A stretch of 38,967 nt of DNA, taken from contig JAAYOL010000049.1 in the NCBI GenBank assembly GCA_012520395.1, forward strand, positions 1 to 38,967, in the 5' to 3' direction. Source of the DNA: Clostridiales bacterium. Its GTDB lineage: Bacteria > Bacillota > Clostridia > Oscillospirales > Oscillospiraceae. Below are positions 23,681 to 32,141 of the stretch, in pieces; position 1 is the stretch's first letter; every line of letters starts with the position of its first letter. The translations under genes and the position numbers were made by a program. The notes beneath the pieces are model-generated. The model did no database searches. It was not told the origin of the DNA and worked only from the letters and a program-made list of their open reading frames with translations.

Positions 23681-23873
23681 AAGTAAGCCCCCCGAAAACA
23701 AATCGATAAGATATTACAATAGATTATAATAGGGAGGACGGACATATATGACAGGCTTTGATAAAACAGGGGCTCTGCGTATCGGACAATAGCCGGGTAC
23801 AGATTCATGCCACCGTGAATATAATGGGGTGGAGATAGCACACAAATGCTATTATCGTAAAGGAGAGATAAAA

Positions 23874-23969
23874 ATGTATTGGAGACGACCCGGCTGTCGC
23901 TGGGGCTGCGGGCGCGTTTTTGGCTGCAGGAACTGCAGACCGCGCTTCCCGTTTTTCCCGTTTTTTTAA
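23874..23969 (+). CDS. Tiny Cys/Arg/aromatic-rich peptide (hypothetical)
   Basis: A 31-codon ORF with a near-ideal ribosome site (AAAGGAGAG, 8 bases before ATG). It has four Cys (residues 8, 12, 18, 21) among Arg and Trp, then a Phe/Pro-rich end (PRFPFFPFF). The strong SD and close downstream hairpin argue it may be real. It resembles no family I recognise. The composition could suit metal binding or a spore-associated peptide, but that is speculation. A second short ORF with GGGAGGA lies upstream at 23748-23792 (14 codons). Confidence 0.4.
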   Translation: MYWRRPGCRWGCGRVFGCRNCRPRFPFFPFF

Positions 23970-23978
23970 TGTATGATA

Positions 23979-24009
23979 AGGGGCTGTGGCAATTTTCGCC
24001 ACAGCCCCT
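23979..24009. terminator. Hairpin between the tiny ORF and recG
   Basis: A perfect 12-bp stem, AGGGGCTGTGGC/GCCACAGCCCCT, with a 7-base loop, between convergent genes. T-runs are weak on both sides (TTTATT on plus), so it is a modest bidirectional terminator. Confidence 0.5.
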
Positions 24010-24022
24010 GAAGTTTATTCAT

Positions 24023-26068
24023 TCAGTTAAATGTATCAGCGTATACCTCGAAAAGCTCCTCTATCCTTTTTCGAAGCGGCCCGTTCTCCGGAGCCATTAG
24101 ATTCGGATCTGATTCAAGAAGCTCTGCCGCCGCGCCCTGAGCGTCTGAGAGAAGGCTCATATCGGCGGAGAGGTCTGCTATCTTCATCTCCGGCAGACCA
24201 TGCTGGCGCGAGCCGAAGAAGTCGCCCGGTCCGCGCAGCTTCAAATCCTCCTCGGAAATTTTAAAGCCGTCGTTAGTCTTAATCATGGTGCTTATCCGTG
24301 GATTCTCGCTTCCGCCCTCGCAGAACATGATGCAGTAGGACTTGTGCCCCCCACGCCCCACCCTGCCCCTTAGCTGATGGAGCTGGCTGAGACCGAAGCG
24401 CTCTGCGTTTTCGATTACCATAAGCGAGGCGTTCGGCACATCGACTCCGACCTCTATGACCGTAGTGGCCACCAGAACATCCGTTTCACCGCGGACAAAG
24501 GCGCCCATAACCGCGTCCTTGTCGGCGGGCTTCATTTTTCCATGTACCAGAGCGAGTCGTAAATCCGGCAAAACCCTGGTTTTGAGCTGTTCATAATATT
24601 TCTCGGCGGCCTTAATGTTTAAAGCCTCGTTTTCCTCGACCATCGGGCATACAATATAGACCTGACGACCCTCCGAAACAAGTCTGCGTATAAATTTCAT
24701 TACCCTTGGCCGCATCCTCTCATCCACTCCGAAGGTCTCCACAGGCCGCCTGCCGGGGGGCAGCTCGTCTATTATCGAGATGTCAAGATCGCCATAGATG
24801 ATAAGCGCGAGCGTGCGCGGAATGGGGGTTGCGGACATGACCAGGACATGGGGATTTTCGCCCTTTTCCGTCAGAAGGCTTCGCTGGTTTACGCCGAAGC
24901 GGTGCTGCTCGTCGGTTATCACAAGAGCCAGAGAGAAAAAGTCCACGCCCTCGGACAAGAGCGCGTGCGTGCCGACGATTATATCGATTTCACCCAATGC
25001 GAGAGAGACTTTGACCTCCCGCTTTCTTTTTGCGCCAAGGCTGCCTGTCAAAAGCCCTACGCGAACGCCCAGAGGGGATAAAAGCTCTGTCAGCGTATTA
25101 TAGTGCTGCTGGGCCAGAATTTCAGTTGGGGCCATAAATGCCGTCTGAAATCCCGATTTGTAGACATACCAGGCGGCAGCGGCGGCGCAGAGAGTCTTAC
25201 CCGAGCCGACGTCGCCTTGAATGAGCCTGTTCATGGGTCTGCCGGAGAGCAGGTCTGACATAAGCTCCCCTATGACGCGCCGCTGAGCGCCCGTCGGGGA
25301 GAAGGGGAGGGCGGCATAGAGCTCCTCAACATCCGCATTTCCCGGAACAATGCCGGTCTTCTCCGCCTTACGGCTGCGCAGCAGGCCGAGTGCGCAGGCG
25401 AGGACGAACAGCTCCTCAAAAACCAGACGCCTTCTCGCAAGTGCCAGGGCCTCCATATCGGCGGGAAAGTGGATGTTGTGATAGGCAAAATCAGCGTGGG
25501 ACAGGTTGAACCTTTCGCGCACCTTATTAGGCAGCACCTCGGGTATGAGGCTGTCTGTCTGCTCCAGGCCCTGACGCACCGCCTTTGAAAGTATATTCTG
25601 GCTGAGGCTTGCCGTCAGCCTGTAAATCGGTACGATGCGCCCCGTAATGCTCCCGGCCTTTTCCTCGGGCTCAAAGACGGGGTTTGTCATCTCCGGACGC
25701 TGCAGTGTACCTCCGACCTTGCCGTAAAAAACGTAGTATGAGCCGTATTTCAGCGAATCCTTAACATAGGATTGATTGAAGAAGGTCAGGTCCATCGAAC
25801 CGCTTTCATCGGCGACACGCAGTTTTACGATGTCGAGCCCCTTGCGGATTCGGCTAAGGCGCGGGGAGGTGACCACAAGTGCCCTCACACAGGCTGTGTC
25901 GTCCGGCAGGAGACTGCCTATGCTGCGAAACACGCTTCTATCCTCGTAGGCGCGAGGAAAGTAGGATATGAGGTCAAAGAGCGTGTTGATGCCGAGCTTC
26001 CTAAGGGACTTTGCCCTTTGCTCTCCAATGCCCTTGATATATCTCACGTCTGTCCTGAGCTGCGCCAT
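24023..26068 (-). CDS. recG: ATP-dependent DNA helicase RecG
   Basis: About 681 residues, the usual RecG size. It has an N-terminal wedge/OB domain (RTDVRYIKGIGEQRAKSL; VTFFNQSY-like LTFFNQSYVKD) and the helicase core: Walker A GDVGSGKT, DEQHRFGVNQR (motif II DExH as DEQH), SATPIPRTLALIIYGDLD and QLRGRVGRG. It rewinds stalled replication forks and processes recombination intermediates. The ATG at 26068 follows GAGGTGA by 5 bases; an earlier in-frame start at 26083 has none. Confidence 0.97.
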   Translation of the reverse strand: MAQLRTDVRYIKGIGEQRAKSLRKLGINTLFDLISYFPRAYEDRSVFRSIGSLLPDDTACVRALVVTSPRLSRIRKGLDIVKLRVADESGSMDLTFFNQSYVKDSLKYGSYYVFYGKVGGTLQRPEMTNPVFEPEEKAGSITGRIVPIYRLTASLSQNILSKAVRQGLEQTDSLIPEVLPNKVRERFNLSHADFAYHNIHFPADMEALALARRRLVFEELFVLACALGLLRSRKAEKTGIVPGNADVEELYAALPFSPTGAQRRVIGELMSDLLSGRPMNRLIQGDVGSGKTLCAAAAAWYVYKSGFQTAFMAPTEILAQQHYNTLTELLSPLGVRVGLLTGSLGAKRKREVKVSLALGEIDIIVGTHALLSEGVDFFSLALVITDEQHRFGVNQRSLLTEKGENPHVLVMSATPIPRTLALIIYGDLDISIIDELPPGRRPVETFGVDERMRPRVMKFIRRLVSEGRQVYIVCPMVEENEALNIKAAEKYYEQLKTRVLPDLRLALVHGKMKPADKDAVMGAFVRGETDVLVATTVIEVGVDVPNASLMVIENAERFGLSQLHQLRGRVGRGGHKSYCIMFCEGGSENPRISTMIKTNDGFKISEEDLKLRGPGDFFGSRQHGLPEMKIADLSADMSLLSDAQGAAAELLESDPNLMAPENGPLRKRIEELFEVYADTFN

Positions 26069-26116
26069 AAAATCACCTCGCATCGCATTAGTAGGCTGCT
26101 TATAAACCCGCCGTAA

Positions 26117-27604
26117 TCAATCGCTGCCCCAGTCAATTTTTTCAAGAGCCCAGGCCGTTAGCTCGCTGAGGGCGGGGTGTATTACCATTGATTCATTAAT
26201 TGGGGCGATGGTGCCAAGTTGAGGACACATTATGCGCAGCTCGCTCAGACCCGCGCCGCTTTTGGTAGCCCTGCCACAGATATGGCCGGTGTTCATCAGA
26301 TATACAAAAGGCTGCAAGAGAATGGCCGCGTGGGGCCCTACTATGTGTACACCGAGTATTTTTCTGTCCTCACCGACAATAAGCTTTACAAAGCCGTCGT
26401 CAAAATCACCCTTTTTATACCCCATCTTTATTCCGCCGACGACCTCGGAGTAGTAGTTTTTCCCGACATAATATTTCAGGCCGCTGTCCTGAATCTCCCT
26501 CTCGGTCAGCCCGACATGGGCCACCTGCGGGTGCGTATAAACAGCCCAGGGCACCGAGTTGTAGTAGGCCCTTTTCCGATCCCCGTTACCAAACATGTTA
26601 TTTACCAGCACCTCGGCCTCGTAATTGGCCTTGTGCCTGAACTGATACTTGCCGTTTATGTCGCCTATCGCCCAGATGTGGGGCACGGAGGTCTCCAAAA
26701 AGTCGTTTGTCCTTATATAGCCTTTTGAATCAAGCTCAATACCCGCCTTTTCAGTTCTGAGAGAATCGGCGGCTGAACGCACACCCGCGGCAATAAAAAT
26801 CTCCTCCGCCTCTATCGTGCTGCGCCTCCCCGTGGCCTTGTCCTCTATTGTCAGGGCCTTGTTAGAGCCGGAAGGGGCGGCCGATACCGCCCTTGCGTTC
26901 GTGTGGACCTCTATCCCGTTTTCCTCGAACTGACGGCGGACAAACTCGCTGATTTCTTCCTCCTCGTTCATTAAAATCCGCTCTCTCGACTGGACTATGC
27001 TGACGCGTGTGCCGAGGGCGGAGAAGATGTGGGCAAACTCGGCCCCGATAGGGCCGCCGCCGACAATTACAAGGCTCTCCCACGGCTTTTCGGGGAACTT
27101 TTCACCGAAAAAGGTCTCGGAAACGACATAGCCAGACTCCTCAAGCCCCTCAATTTCAGGCACGAAGGAACGGGCACCCACCGCCACTACGAAGCGCTCG
27201 GCCTCAAATTCCGATGAGGGCTCGCCCCCGGTATAGCTTACTTTCATACTATTGGGGCCAGTAAACTCACCCGTACCCTTATAAACGGTGAGGTTTTCTG
27301 TGCCAAGCAGAGTGTTTTCGATGGACTTGCTGTGTCCAATTTGCTCCCACATCCTGGCGGATATTTTGGCCCAATCTACCTCGGGCGGCGAAAAGTCAAG
27401 CCCGATGCGCCTTGCATGCCCTGCCTCCCGTATCAAATCAGCGGGATAGGCGAGCATTTTTGAAGGAATACAGCCCTTTGTCAGGCAGGTGCCGCCGAAT
27501 TTCGACTTCTCGACAATCGCGCAGCGCAGCCCTCTTGACAGGGCGGCCTCAAGGACCATCAGCCCTGCACCGCTGCCCACAATCGCCAGATCATACCTCT
27601 CCAT
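26117..27604 (-). CDS. Dihydrolipoamide dehydrogenase-like pyridine nucleotide disulfide oxidoreductase
   Basis: A 495-residue class I flavoprotein disulfide reductase. It has FAD fold GSGAGL (10-15), redox pair C40-x4-C45 in GGTCLTKGCIPSK, a second nucleotide fold GGGPIGAEFAHIFSALG and GDINGKYQFRHKANYEA near the C-terminal FAD site. The dimerisation domain has the HP of VIHPALSE close to the C-terminus, where Lpd has the catalytic His (HxHPTLSE). No lipoate-complex genes (E1/E2, glycine cleavage) are adjacent, so the partner is unknown. Start is ATG behind AAGGAGGAA. The gene is monocistronic-looking. Confidence 0.88.
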   Translation of the reverse strand: MERYDLAIVGSGAGLMVLEAALSRGLRCAIVEKSKFGGTCLTKGCIPSKMLAYPADLIREAGHARRIGLDFSPPEVDWAKISARMWEQIGHSKSIENTLLGTENLTVYKGTGEFTGPNSMKVSYTGGEPSSEFEAERFVVAVGARSFVPEIEGLEESGYVVSETFFGEKFPEKPWESLVIVGGGPIGAEFAHIFSALGTRVSIVQSRERILMNEEEEISEFVRRQFEENGIEVHTNARAVSAAPSGSNKALTIEDKATGRRSTIEAEEIFIAAGVRSAADSLRTEKAGIELDSKGYIRTNDFLETSVPHIWAIGDINGKYQFRHKANYEAEVLVNNMFGNGDRKRAYYNSVPWAVYTHPQVAHVGLTEREIQDSGLKYYVGKNYYSEVVGGIKMGYKKGDFDDGFVKLIVGEDRKILGVHIVGPHAAILLQPFVYLMNTGHICGRATKSGAGLSELRIMCPQLGTIAPINESMVIHPALSELTAWALEKIDWGSD

Positions 27605-27680
27605 GGCAATTCCTCCTTGTGCATCTGAATATAGTATTTATCAGTATAACATTACCATTCTATTAATGTGTTTGCAAGCT

Positions 27681-27709
27681 GAATATGTTTGAGCTTTTGG
27701 ACATAAATT
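27681..27709 (+). promoter_or_regulatory. Sporulation-type (sigma-E/sigma-G-like) promoter of the pdaB-like gene
   Basis: GAATATG (27681-27687), a 14-base spacer and CATAAATT (27702-27709) resemble the sigma-E pattern (ATATT-N14-CATACAAT) and partly sigma-G. No sigma-A promoter is evident here. The product's presumed spore role fits. Confidence 0.4.
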
Positions 27710-27739
27710 AAGTTTAGAATAATAAAAGGACGTGATCTT

Positions 27740-28528
27740 GTGCTGAAAACACTGTTCAAATACAAGGGCAAAACCCTGCTTATAAGCCGAAAGGGGCTGG
27801 CCGCTGTATCAGGGCTGCTGCTGACTGCGCTTATTATATACATCGTCGGCGGCTCGCCGATAGTGGGCGCGTCCGCAACGACGAGGGAGCTGCCGATATA
27901 TTGTGTCCAAAGGGATTCAAAATTAGTTTCACTGACCTTCGATGCCGCCTGGGGTAACGAGGATACCGAGCTTCTTATCGACATTCTGGGTAGGTATGAT
28001 ATCAAAGCCACCTTCTTTGTGGTGGGCGATTGGGTAAAAAAATACCCCGAGTCGGTGAAGGCGCTCCACGACGCGGGGCATGAGGTTATGAATCACTCAG
28101 ATAATCATGCACATTTTTCAAGGCTATCCTCGCAGCAGATAATCGATGATATAAACGCCTGCAACGACAAGATTGAGGCGGTTACGGGCGTGCGCCCTAC
28201 GCTGTTCAGGCCGCCCTTCGGCGAATATGACGACCATGTGATAAAGACGCTAAACAGCATGGGCATGTATACGATACAGTGGGACGTTGACAGCCTGGAC
28301 TGGAAGGATCTCTCCGCCGCGGAGATTAGAAACAGGGTTACCAGCCGAATCAAAGCAGGTTCGATAGTTCTGTTTCATAATGCTGCAAAGCACACCCCGG
28401 AGGCACTGCCCGGGATTATCGAGTGGATAATACAAAACGGCTACACCGCCGTGAAGGTGTCTGATTTGATATTGAAGGACAATTACACCATAGACCACAC
28501 CGGAAAACAGATTCCCAAGGCCTCGTAG
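27740..28528 (+). CDS. PdaB-like polysaccharide deacetylase
   Basis: 262 residues: an N-terminal membrane anchor (about 19-37), then a NodB-homology domain. It has TFDAAWG (66-71, the PdaB-type form of TFDDG), NHSDNH with the metal His 119 and 123, RPPFGEY (157-163) and LFHN near 211. PdaB family members remove N-acetyl groups in spore peptidoglycan and are needed to maintain spores. The start is GTG at 27740 with AAAGGA upstream. A sporulation-type promoter is seen. Family firm; PdaB as opposed to a vegetative paralogue is likely, not certain. Confidence 0.85.
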   Translation: MLKTLFKYKGKTLLISRKGLAAVSGLLLTALIIYIVGGSPIVGASATTRELPIYCVQRDSKLVSLTFDAAWGNEDTELLIDILGRYDIKATFFVVGDWVKKYPESVKALHDAGHEVMNHSDNHAHFSRLSSQQIIDDINACNDKIEAVTGVRPTLFRPPFGEYDDHVIKTLNSMGMYTIQWDVDSLDWKDLSAAEIRNRVTSRIKAGSIVLFHNAAKHTPEALPGIIEWIIQNGYTAVKVSDLILKDNYTIDHTGKQIPKAS

Positions 28529-28530
28529 AA

Positions 28531-29091
28531 CTAGGTAAAAAAAAGGTGTTCAATCAATATCTTCAGGCCGATTATGATGAGCACCGTACCGCCCACAAGC
28601 TCGGCGCGAGATTTATATCTTGCGCCGAAAGCGTTGCCGATTTTCACGCCGACAACTGAAAGGGTAAAAGTTATCAGACCGATAAAGGTTATCGCATAGT
28701 ATATATTGACCTGCAAAAAGGCGAGGGTTATTCCGACGGCTAGGGCGTCTATACTGGTTGCAATCGAAAGAACGAGCATAGTTTTAAAGGACAGAGAATC
28801 GCTCGCAGGCTCATGTGAATGTCCCAGCGCCTCGTGTATCATCTTACCGCCTATAACCGAAAGGAGTACAAAGGCAATCCAGTGGTCTATGGAAGTGACC
28901 ATATGCTCAAAGAATGTTCCTAAAGAGTAACCCAGAAGAGGCATGCCCGCCTGAAAAAGTCCGAAATACAAGCCGACAATCAGGGCTTTTTTCAGAGTGA
29001 TTTTTTTCATGGCCAGCCCCTTGCAGATGGCCACCGCGAAGGCATCCATCGAAAGAGCAAAAGCTAAAATTATCAGTGAAGCCAGGCTCAT
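28531..29091 (-). CDS. mntP: Putative manganese efflux pump MntP
   Basis: A 186-residue protein with six membrane segments, the DUF204/MntP fold. The repeated Asp-bearing motif is present twice ([10 protein letters not shown]16; [10 protein letters not shown]115), plus a short cytoplasmic His-rich loop, [12 protein letters not shown]. MntP exports Mn2+ and protects from manganese excess. The upstream yybP-ykoY riboswitch matches this function. The stop lies 2 bases from the pdaB-like stop (convergent). Confidence 0.95.
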   Translation of the reverse strand: MSLASLIILAFALSMDAFAVAICKGLAMKKITLKKALIVGLYFGLFQAGMPLLGYSLGTFFEHMVTSIDHWIAFVLLSVIGGKMIHEALGHSHEPASDSLSFKTMLVLSIATSIDALAVGITLAFLQVNIYYAITFIGLITFTLSVVGVKIGNAFGARYKSRAELVGGTVLIIIGLKILIEHLFFT

Positions 29092-29112
29092 ATTGCAACT
29101 CCTAACAATAGT

Positions 29113-29152
29113 AACGAGACTTATCTGCGAAATGACGCAGATAAGTCTCGTT
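29113..29152 (-). terminator. Perfect 17-bp hairpin, expression platform of the Mn2+ riboswitch
   Basis: Arms AACGAGACTTATCTGCG/CGCAGATAAGTCTCGTT with a 6-base loop, 21 bases before the mntP ATG. Its first arm contains the CTTATCT that would also form the aptamer's P1, so hairpin and aptamer exclude each other. The T-run after it is poor (TTACTATTG), so it may be a weak terminator or act otherwise. Confidence 0.75.
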
Positions 29153-29225
29153 GTTTAAAACAAAGCCAGACAAAAAGCCATTATGTTGACTTTATTACAC
29201 ATCAGTGCCAACTACTCCCTTATCT
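29139..29225 (-). promoter_or_regulatory. yybP-ykoY (Mn2+) riboswitch aptamer
   Basis: On the minus strand the family landmarks are present. The 5' P1 strand AGATAAG is followed by GGAGTAG, then GTCAACATAATGGC, and at the 3' side GAGACTTATCTGCG, the counterpart of the consensus GAGACCTTTGCC. P1 pairs AGATAAG (29225-29219) with CTTATCT (29145-29139), 7 of 7. The regulated gene is mntP, the known target of this class in E. coli. Mn2+ binding would stabilise P1 and dissolve the hairpin, implying gene activation by Mn2+. Confidence 0.8.
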
Positions 29226-29232
29226 ATGTGCC

Positions 29233-29261
29233 ATTTTAAGACATGTACCGCAAAAAGTCAA
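29233..29261 (-). promoter_or_regulatory. mntP promoter
   Basis: TTGACT (29261-29256), 17-base spacer and TAAAAT (29238-29233) on the minus strand. The predicted start is a few bases before the aptamer P1. In 29262-29461, the AT-rich rest of the gap up to the pgm stop, I see no further element. Confidence 0.75.
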
Positions 29262-29461
29262 TATATAATCAGACATATAATGTAAGATATTCCACAATTA
29301 GCAGTAAATGAGAAATACTTTACACCAAAAATCTATATAAAACAAGAGAATCAGAGCATAGAGTAAGCTGATACTGCTTTCCAAAAGGCAAGATTTAAGT
29401 CAGAATCCGGGCCTATATTTTTAACCATTCGATTTGTTGTGGCGTGTTTCTGTCGAAAACC

Positions 29462-31186
29462 TCAGCCTTCAAGCGTCTTGGCATATTCTTCATAGCGCAA
29501 TATCTTTTCCTCGCAGTCCTTCACGCTCTGACCCTTGGCCATGATATAAACCTTGATTTTCGGCTCCGTACCTGACGGCCGGACAATAAAATCCGTGCCA
29601 TCTGAAAGCTCAAAATACAAGACGTTCGAGCCGCGGAGCCTTGCCTCTAAAACCGCGCCGCTTTTCACATCCAGCACTGTTCCGTCAGAGTAGTCCGTTA
29701 TGCGCAGGACCTCGGCTCCGCCGATTTCCCTGGGTGGCTGTGCCCGAAGCGAGCTCATAAGCCGGCGCATATTCTTCAGCCCGTCAAAGCCGGGCATGAC
29801 GAGGTTTAAGGTTCTTTCGCAGTAATAACCGTATTTTTCGTACAGGGATTGCAGGGCGTCATAGAGGGTCATGCCCTTCAGGTGATATGAGGCGGCCATC
29901 TCAGCTACGAGCATAGAGGCGGTCACGGCGTCCTTATCACGCACAAAATCGCCTATCATATAGCCATATGACTCCTCATAGGAGAAAATGACCTGCTTCT
30001 CGCCCGTGGCCTCAAAATCCTTAATTTTCTCCGCCATAAATTTAAAGCCGGTGAAGGTGTCCTCAATGTATATGCCGTTCATGTCCGCAATTTTGTCGGA
30101 CATTTTTGTCGTGACTATTGACTTGAGGATGGCAGCATTCTCCGGCAGAGTGCCCGCGGCCCTTTTTGCGTTAATCATATAGTCCATGAGCAGTACGCCG
30201 AGCTGGTTGCCGCTTATGCTGATAAAATCCCCGTCCTTTTGCACCATTACGCCTATACGATCGGCGTCGGGGTCTGTGCCTATGATGAGCGAGGCGTTTT
30301 CCCTGTGAGCAAGCTCCACCGCAAGGTGAAAACCCTCCGTGTACTCGGGATTTGGGCTTTCTACGGTGGGGAAATCACCGTCGAGCTCCATTTGCTCGGG
30401 AACAGGGAAGAGGTGCTTTATTCCAAGCCTTCTCAGAACCTCGGGTACCATCCTGTAACCTGAGCCGTGGAAGGGAGTGTAAACAATCCTCAGCCCATCT
30501 GCTGCTTTTTTTACGCAGTCTGTGTCTATTGCATGCGCCATAACGTTTTCAAGAAATTTTTGGTCAATTTCCTCGCCTATGACCTCGACAAGTCCCTCTG
30601 ATAGAGCCTCGTCAAAATCCTTTAGCTTTATTCCCGTAAAAATATCAATTTTCGCCATCTCGGAGGCGACGGACGCGGCGTGCTCCGGAGGGAGCTGTGC
30701 CCCGTCCTCCCAGTAGACCTTGTAGCCGTTATACTCCTTTGTATTGTGGCTGGCGGTTATGTTGATACCAGCCATGGCCCCGTATTCGCGTATCGCAAAG
30801 CTGAGCTCCGGGGTGGGGCGCAGTGCGTCAAAAATCCTCACCCTTACCCCGTTTCCGGCCATGACAGAGGCGGCTTCCCGAGCAAAGAGGCTGCTGTTTC
30901 TGCGGCAGTCAAAGCATATGACTATTCCACGCTCCATCGCCTCGGGGCCCAGGGCGCGTATCAGGGATGCGAAGCCCTGTGTCGCGTGCCTTATAACATG
31001 GACGTTCATTCGGTGCAAACCTACGCCCATTATTCCGCGCAGGCCGGCAGTGCCAAAGGAGAGCGGCGCGAAGAATCTGTCCTCCATCTCCTTAGGGTCG
31101 TGTATAATTGATTCCAGCTCCGCCTTTTCCTCTGCGGAAAGCGAGGGACTCAGAAGCCACTTTTTGTATTCGTCATTGTAACCCAT
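29462..31186 (-). CDS. Phosphoglucomutase/phosphomannomutase
   Basis: About 574 residues, alpha-D-phosphohexomutase superfamily, bacterial PgcA-like long form. It has the catalytic serine loop TASHNTKEYNGYKVYW, metal loop DPDADRIGV, sugar loop region GFKFMAEKI and the C-terminal phosphate site RPSGTEPKIKVYI. It interconverts hexose 1- and 6-phosphates for cell-envelope precursors. The ATG at 31186 (MGYNDEYKKWL) follows GGGAGG by 6 bases; the longer frame to 31273 would overlap the zinc-ribbon gene. Cotranscribed with it (19-base gap). Confidence 0.93.
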   Translation of the reverse strand: MGYNDEYKKWLLSPSLSAEEKAELESIIHDPKEMEDRFFAPLSFGTAGLRGIMGVGLHRMNVHVIRHATQGFASLIRALGPEAMERGIVICFDCRRNSSLFAREAASVMAGNGVRVRIFDALRPTPELSFAIREYGAMAGINITASHNTKEYNGYKVYWEDGAQLPPEHAASVASEMAKIDIFTGIKLKDFDEALSEGLVEVIGEEIDQKFLENVMAHAIDTDCVKKAADGLRIVYTPFHGSGYRMVPEVLRRLGIKHLFPVPEQMELDGDFPTVESPNPEYTEGFHLAVELAHRENASLIIGTDPDADRIGVMVQKDGDFISISGNQLGVLLMDYMINAKRAAGTLPENAAILKSIVTTKMSDKIADMNGIYIEDTFTGFKFMAEKIKDFEATGEKQVIFSYEESYGYMIGDFVRDKDAVTASMLVAEMAASYHLKGMTLYDALQSLYEKYGYYCERTLNLVMPGFDGLKNMRRLMSSLRAQPPREIGGAEVLRITDYSDGTVLDVKSGAVLEARLRGSNVLYFELSDGTDFIVRPSGTEPKIKVYIMAKGQSVKDCEEKILRYEEYAKTLEG

Positions 31187-31205
31187 AAGCATCCTCCCGA
31201 AAAGC

Positions 31206-31622
31206 TCAATTTCCGTCCTCAGAGCTGCTGAAAAGCACATTTCTCGCGTCTTCCAGCATCGTTTCCGGCACATAAATATTCATGCCCGCGCCCGAAAAGC
31301 CTATAAGAATCTTCACAAAGGGCCCGGCCCCCGGAAAGTCACAGACATATGGAATGTTGAAAGCCCTCAAAACAGAGAGAGCCATCTCATAGTCGACCTG
31401 TGTTCCGGCAATATTGGCAAGGAAAGCGGAGCTTATCCTGCGCCCGTCTGAATCCAGCGGCCATTCGGGAGAGCTGTCGGTTCTTTTAAAGCCGAGACGC
31501 CAGCTTGCTTTCGCAGGCTCCATCATTGAGGGCGGCATTTCCTCAAAGAGCTCGCCGCCGCACTCGGGACATATCATAGTCCCGTCTTGGTATTCGGATT
31601 CGCAGTTGTGACACCAGGGCAT
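31206..31622 (-). CDS. Zinc-ribbon/DUF2007-like protein
   Basis: A 138-residue protein. The N-terminal zinc ribbon has two Cys pairs, C4-x2-C7 and C18-x2-C21 (WCHNCESEY, MICPECGGEL). After a linker, the C-terminal half (about 65-135) resembles the DUF2007 putative signal-transducing fold, with YEMALSVLRAFNIPYV and a FSGAGMNIYVPETMLEDARNVL end. Function is unknown. It lies between rlmH and the phosphoglucomutase, tightly spaced, and is likely cotranscribed. Confidence 0.7.
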   Translation of the reverse strand: MPWCHNCESEYQDGTMICPECGGELFEEMPPSMMEPAKASWRLGFKRTDSSPEWPLDSDGRRISSAFLANIAGTQVDYEMALSVLRAFNIPYVCDFPGAGPFVKILIGFSGAGMNIYVPETMLEDARNVLFSSSEDGN

Positions 31623-31645
31623 AGATTGTCTCCTTTAATTAGCAG

Positions 31646-32128
31646 CTACTTATGATATTTGGAACCCTCAGCTATTTTGAAGCCCCTGTAAAGCTGCTCC
31701 AACAGTATAATTCTGGCCAAATGATGCGGAAAGGTCATTTTTGACATGGAAAGCTTAAAATCGGCGCGGTTTTTAATACGATCGTGCAGGCCGATGGAGC
31801 CGCCGACAATGAAGCAAAGGCGCGACTTACCATAGGCTGCAAACTTCTGTAGCATAGCCGAAAGCTGCATGCTGTCAAGCATGTTGCCCTCTATGCACAT
31901 GGCTATAATGGCGGCATTGGCGGGCAGCCTGAGTTCGATCCTCTCGGCCTCCTGCGCAAGCGCGGCCTCGACGTCTGCCACCGAGGGGTTGACCGGAAGA
32001 CGGCACTCCGGCAGCTCCTCAATCTCCAGCTTGCAGTGAGCGCCAAGCCTTTTTACGTATTCGACGGCGGCATCGTTAAAGTACTTCTCTTTAAGTTTTC
32101 CCACACAGATTATTTTTACCCCAAGCAT
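31646..32128 (-). CDS. rlmH: 23S rRNA pseudouridine-1915 N3-methyltransferase RlmH
   Basis: A 160-residue SPOUT methyltransferase that methylates pseudouridine 1915 in helix 69 of 23S rRNA. It has VKIICVGKLKEKYF at the N-terminus, FIVGGSIGLH (SAM knot, about 108-117) and the C-terminal SKMTFPHHLARIILLEQLYRGFKIAEGSKYHK with the terminal YHK. Length is standard. As in many Bacillota, it is next to walJ. Confidence 0.97.
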   Translation of the reverse strand: MLGVKIICVGKLKEKYFNDAAVEYVKRLGAHCKLEIEELPECRLPVNPSVADVEAALAQEAERIELRLPANAAIIAMCIEGNMLDSMQLSAMLQKFAAYGKSRLCFIVGGSIGLHDRIKNRADFKLSMSKMTFPHHLARIILLEQLYRGFKIAEGSKYHK

Positions 32129-32141
32129 TATCAGTTCTCCA

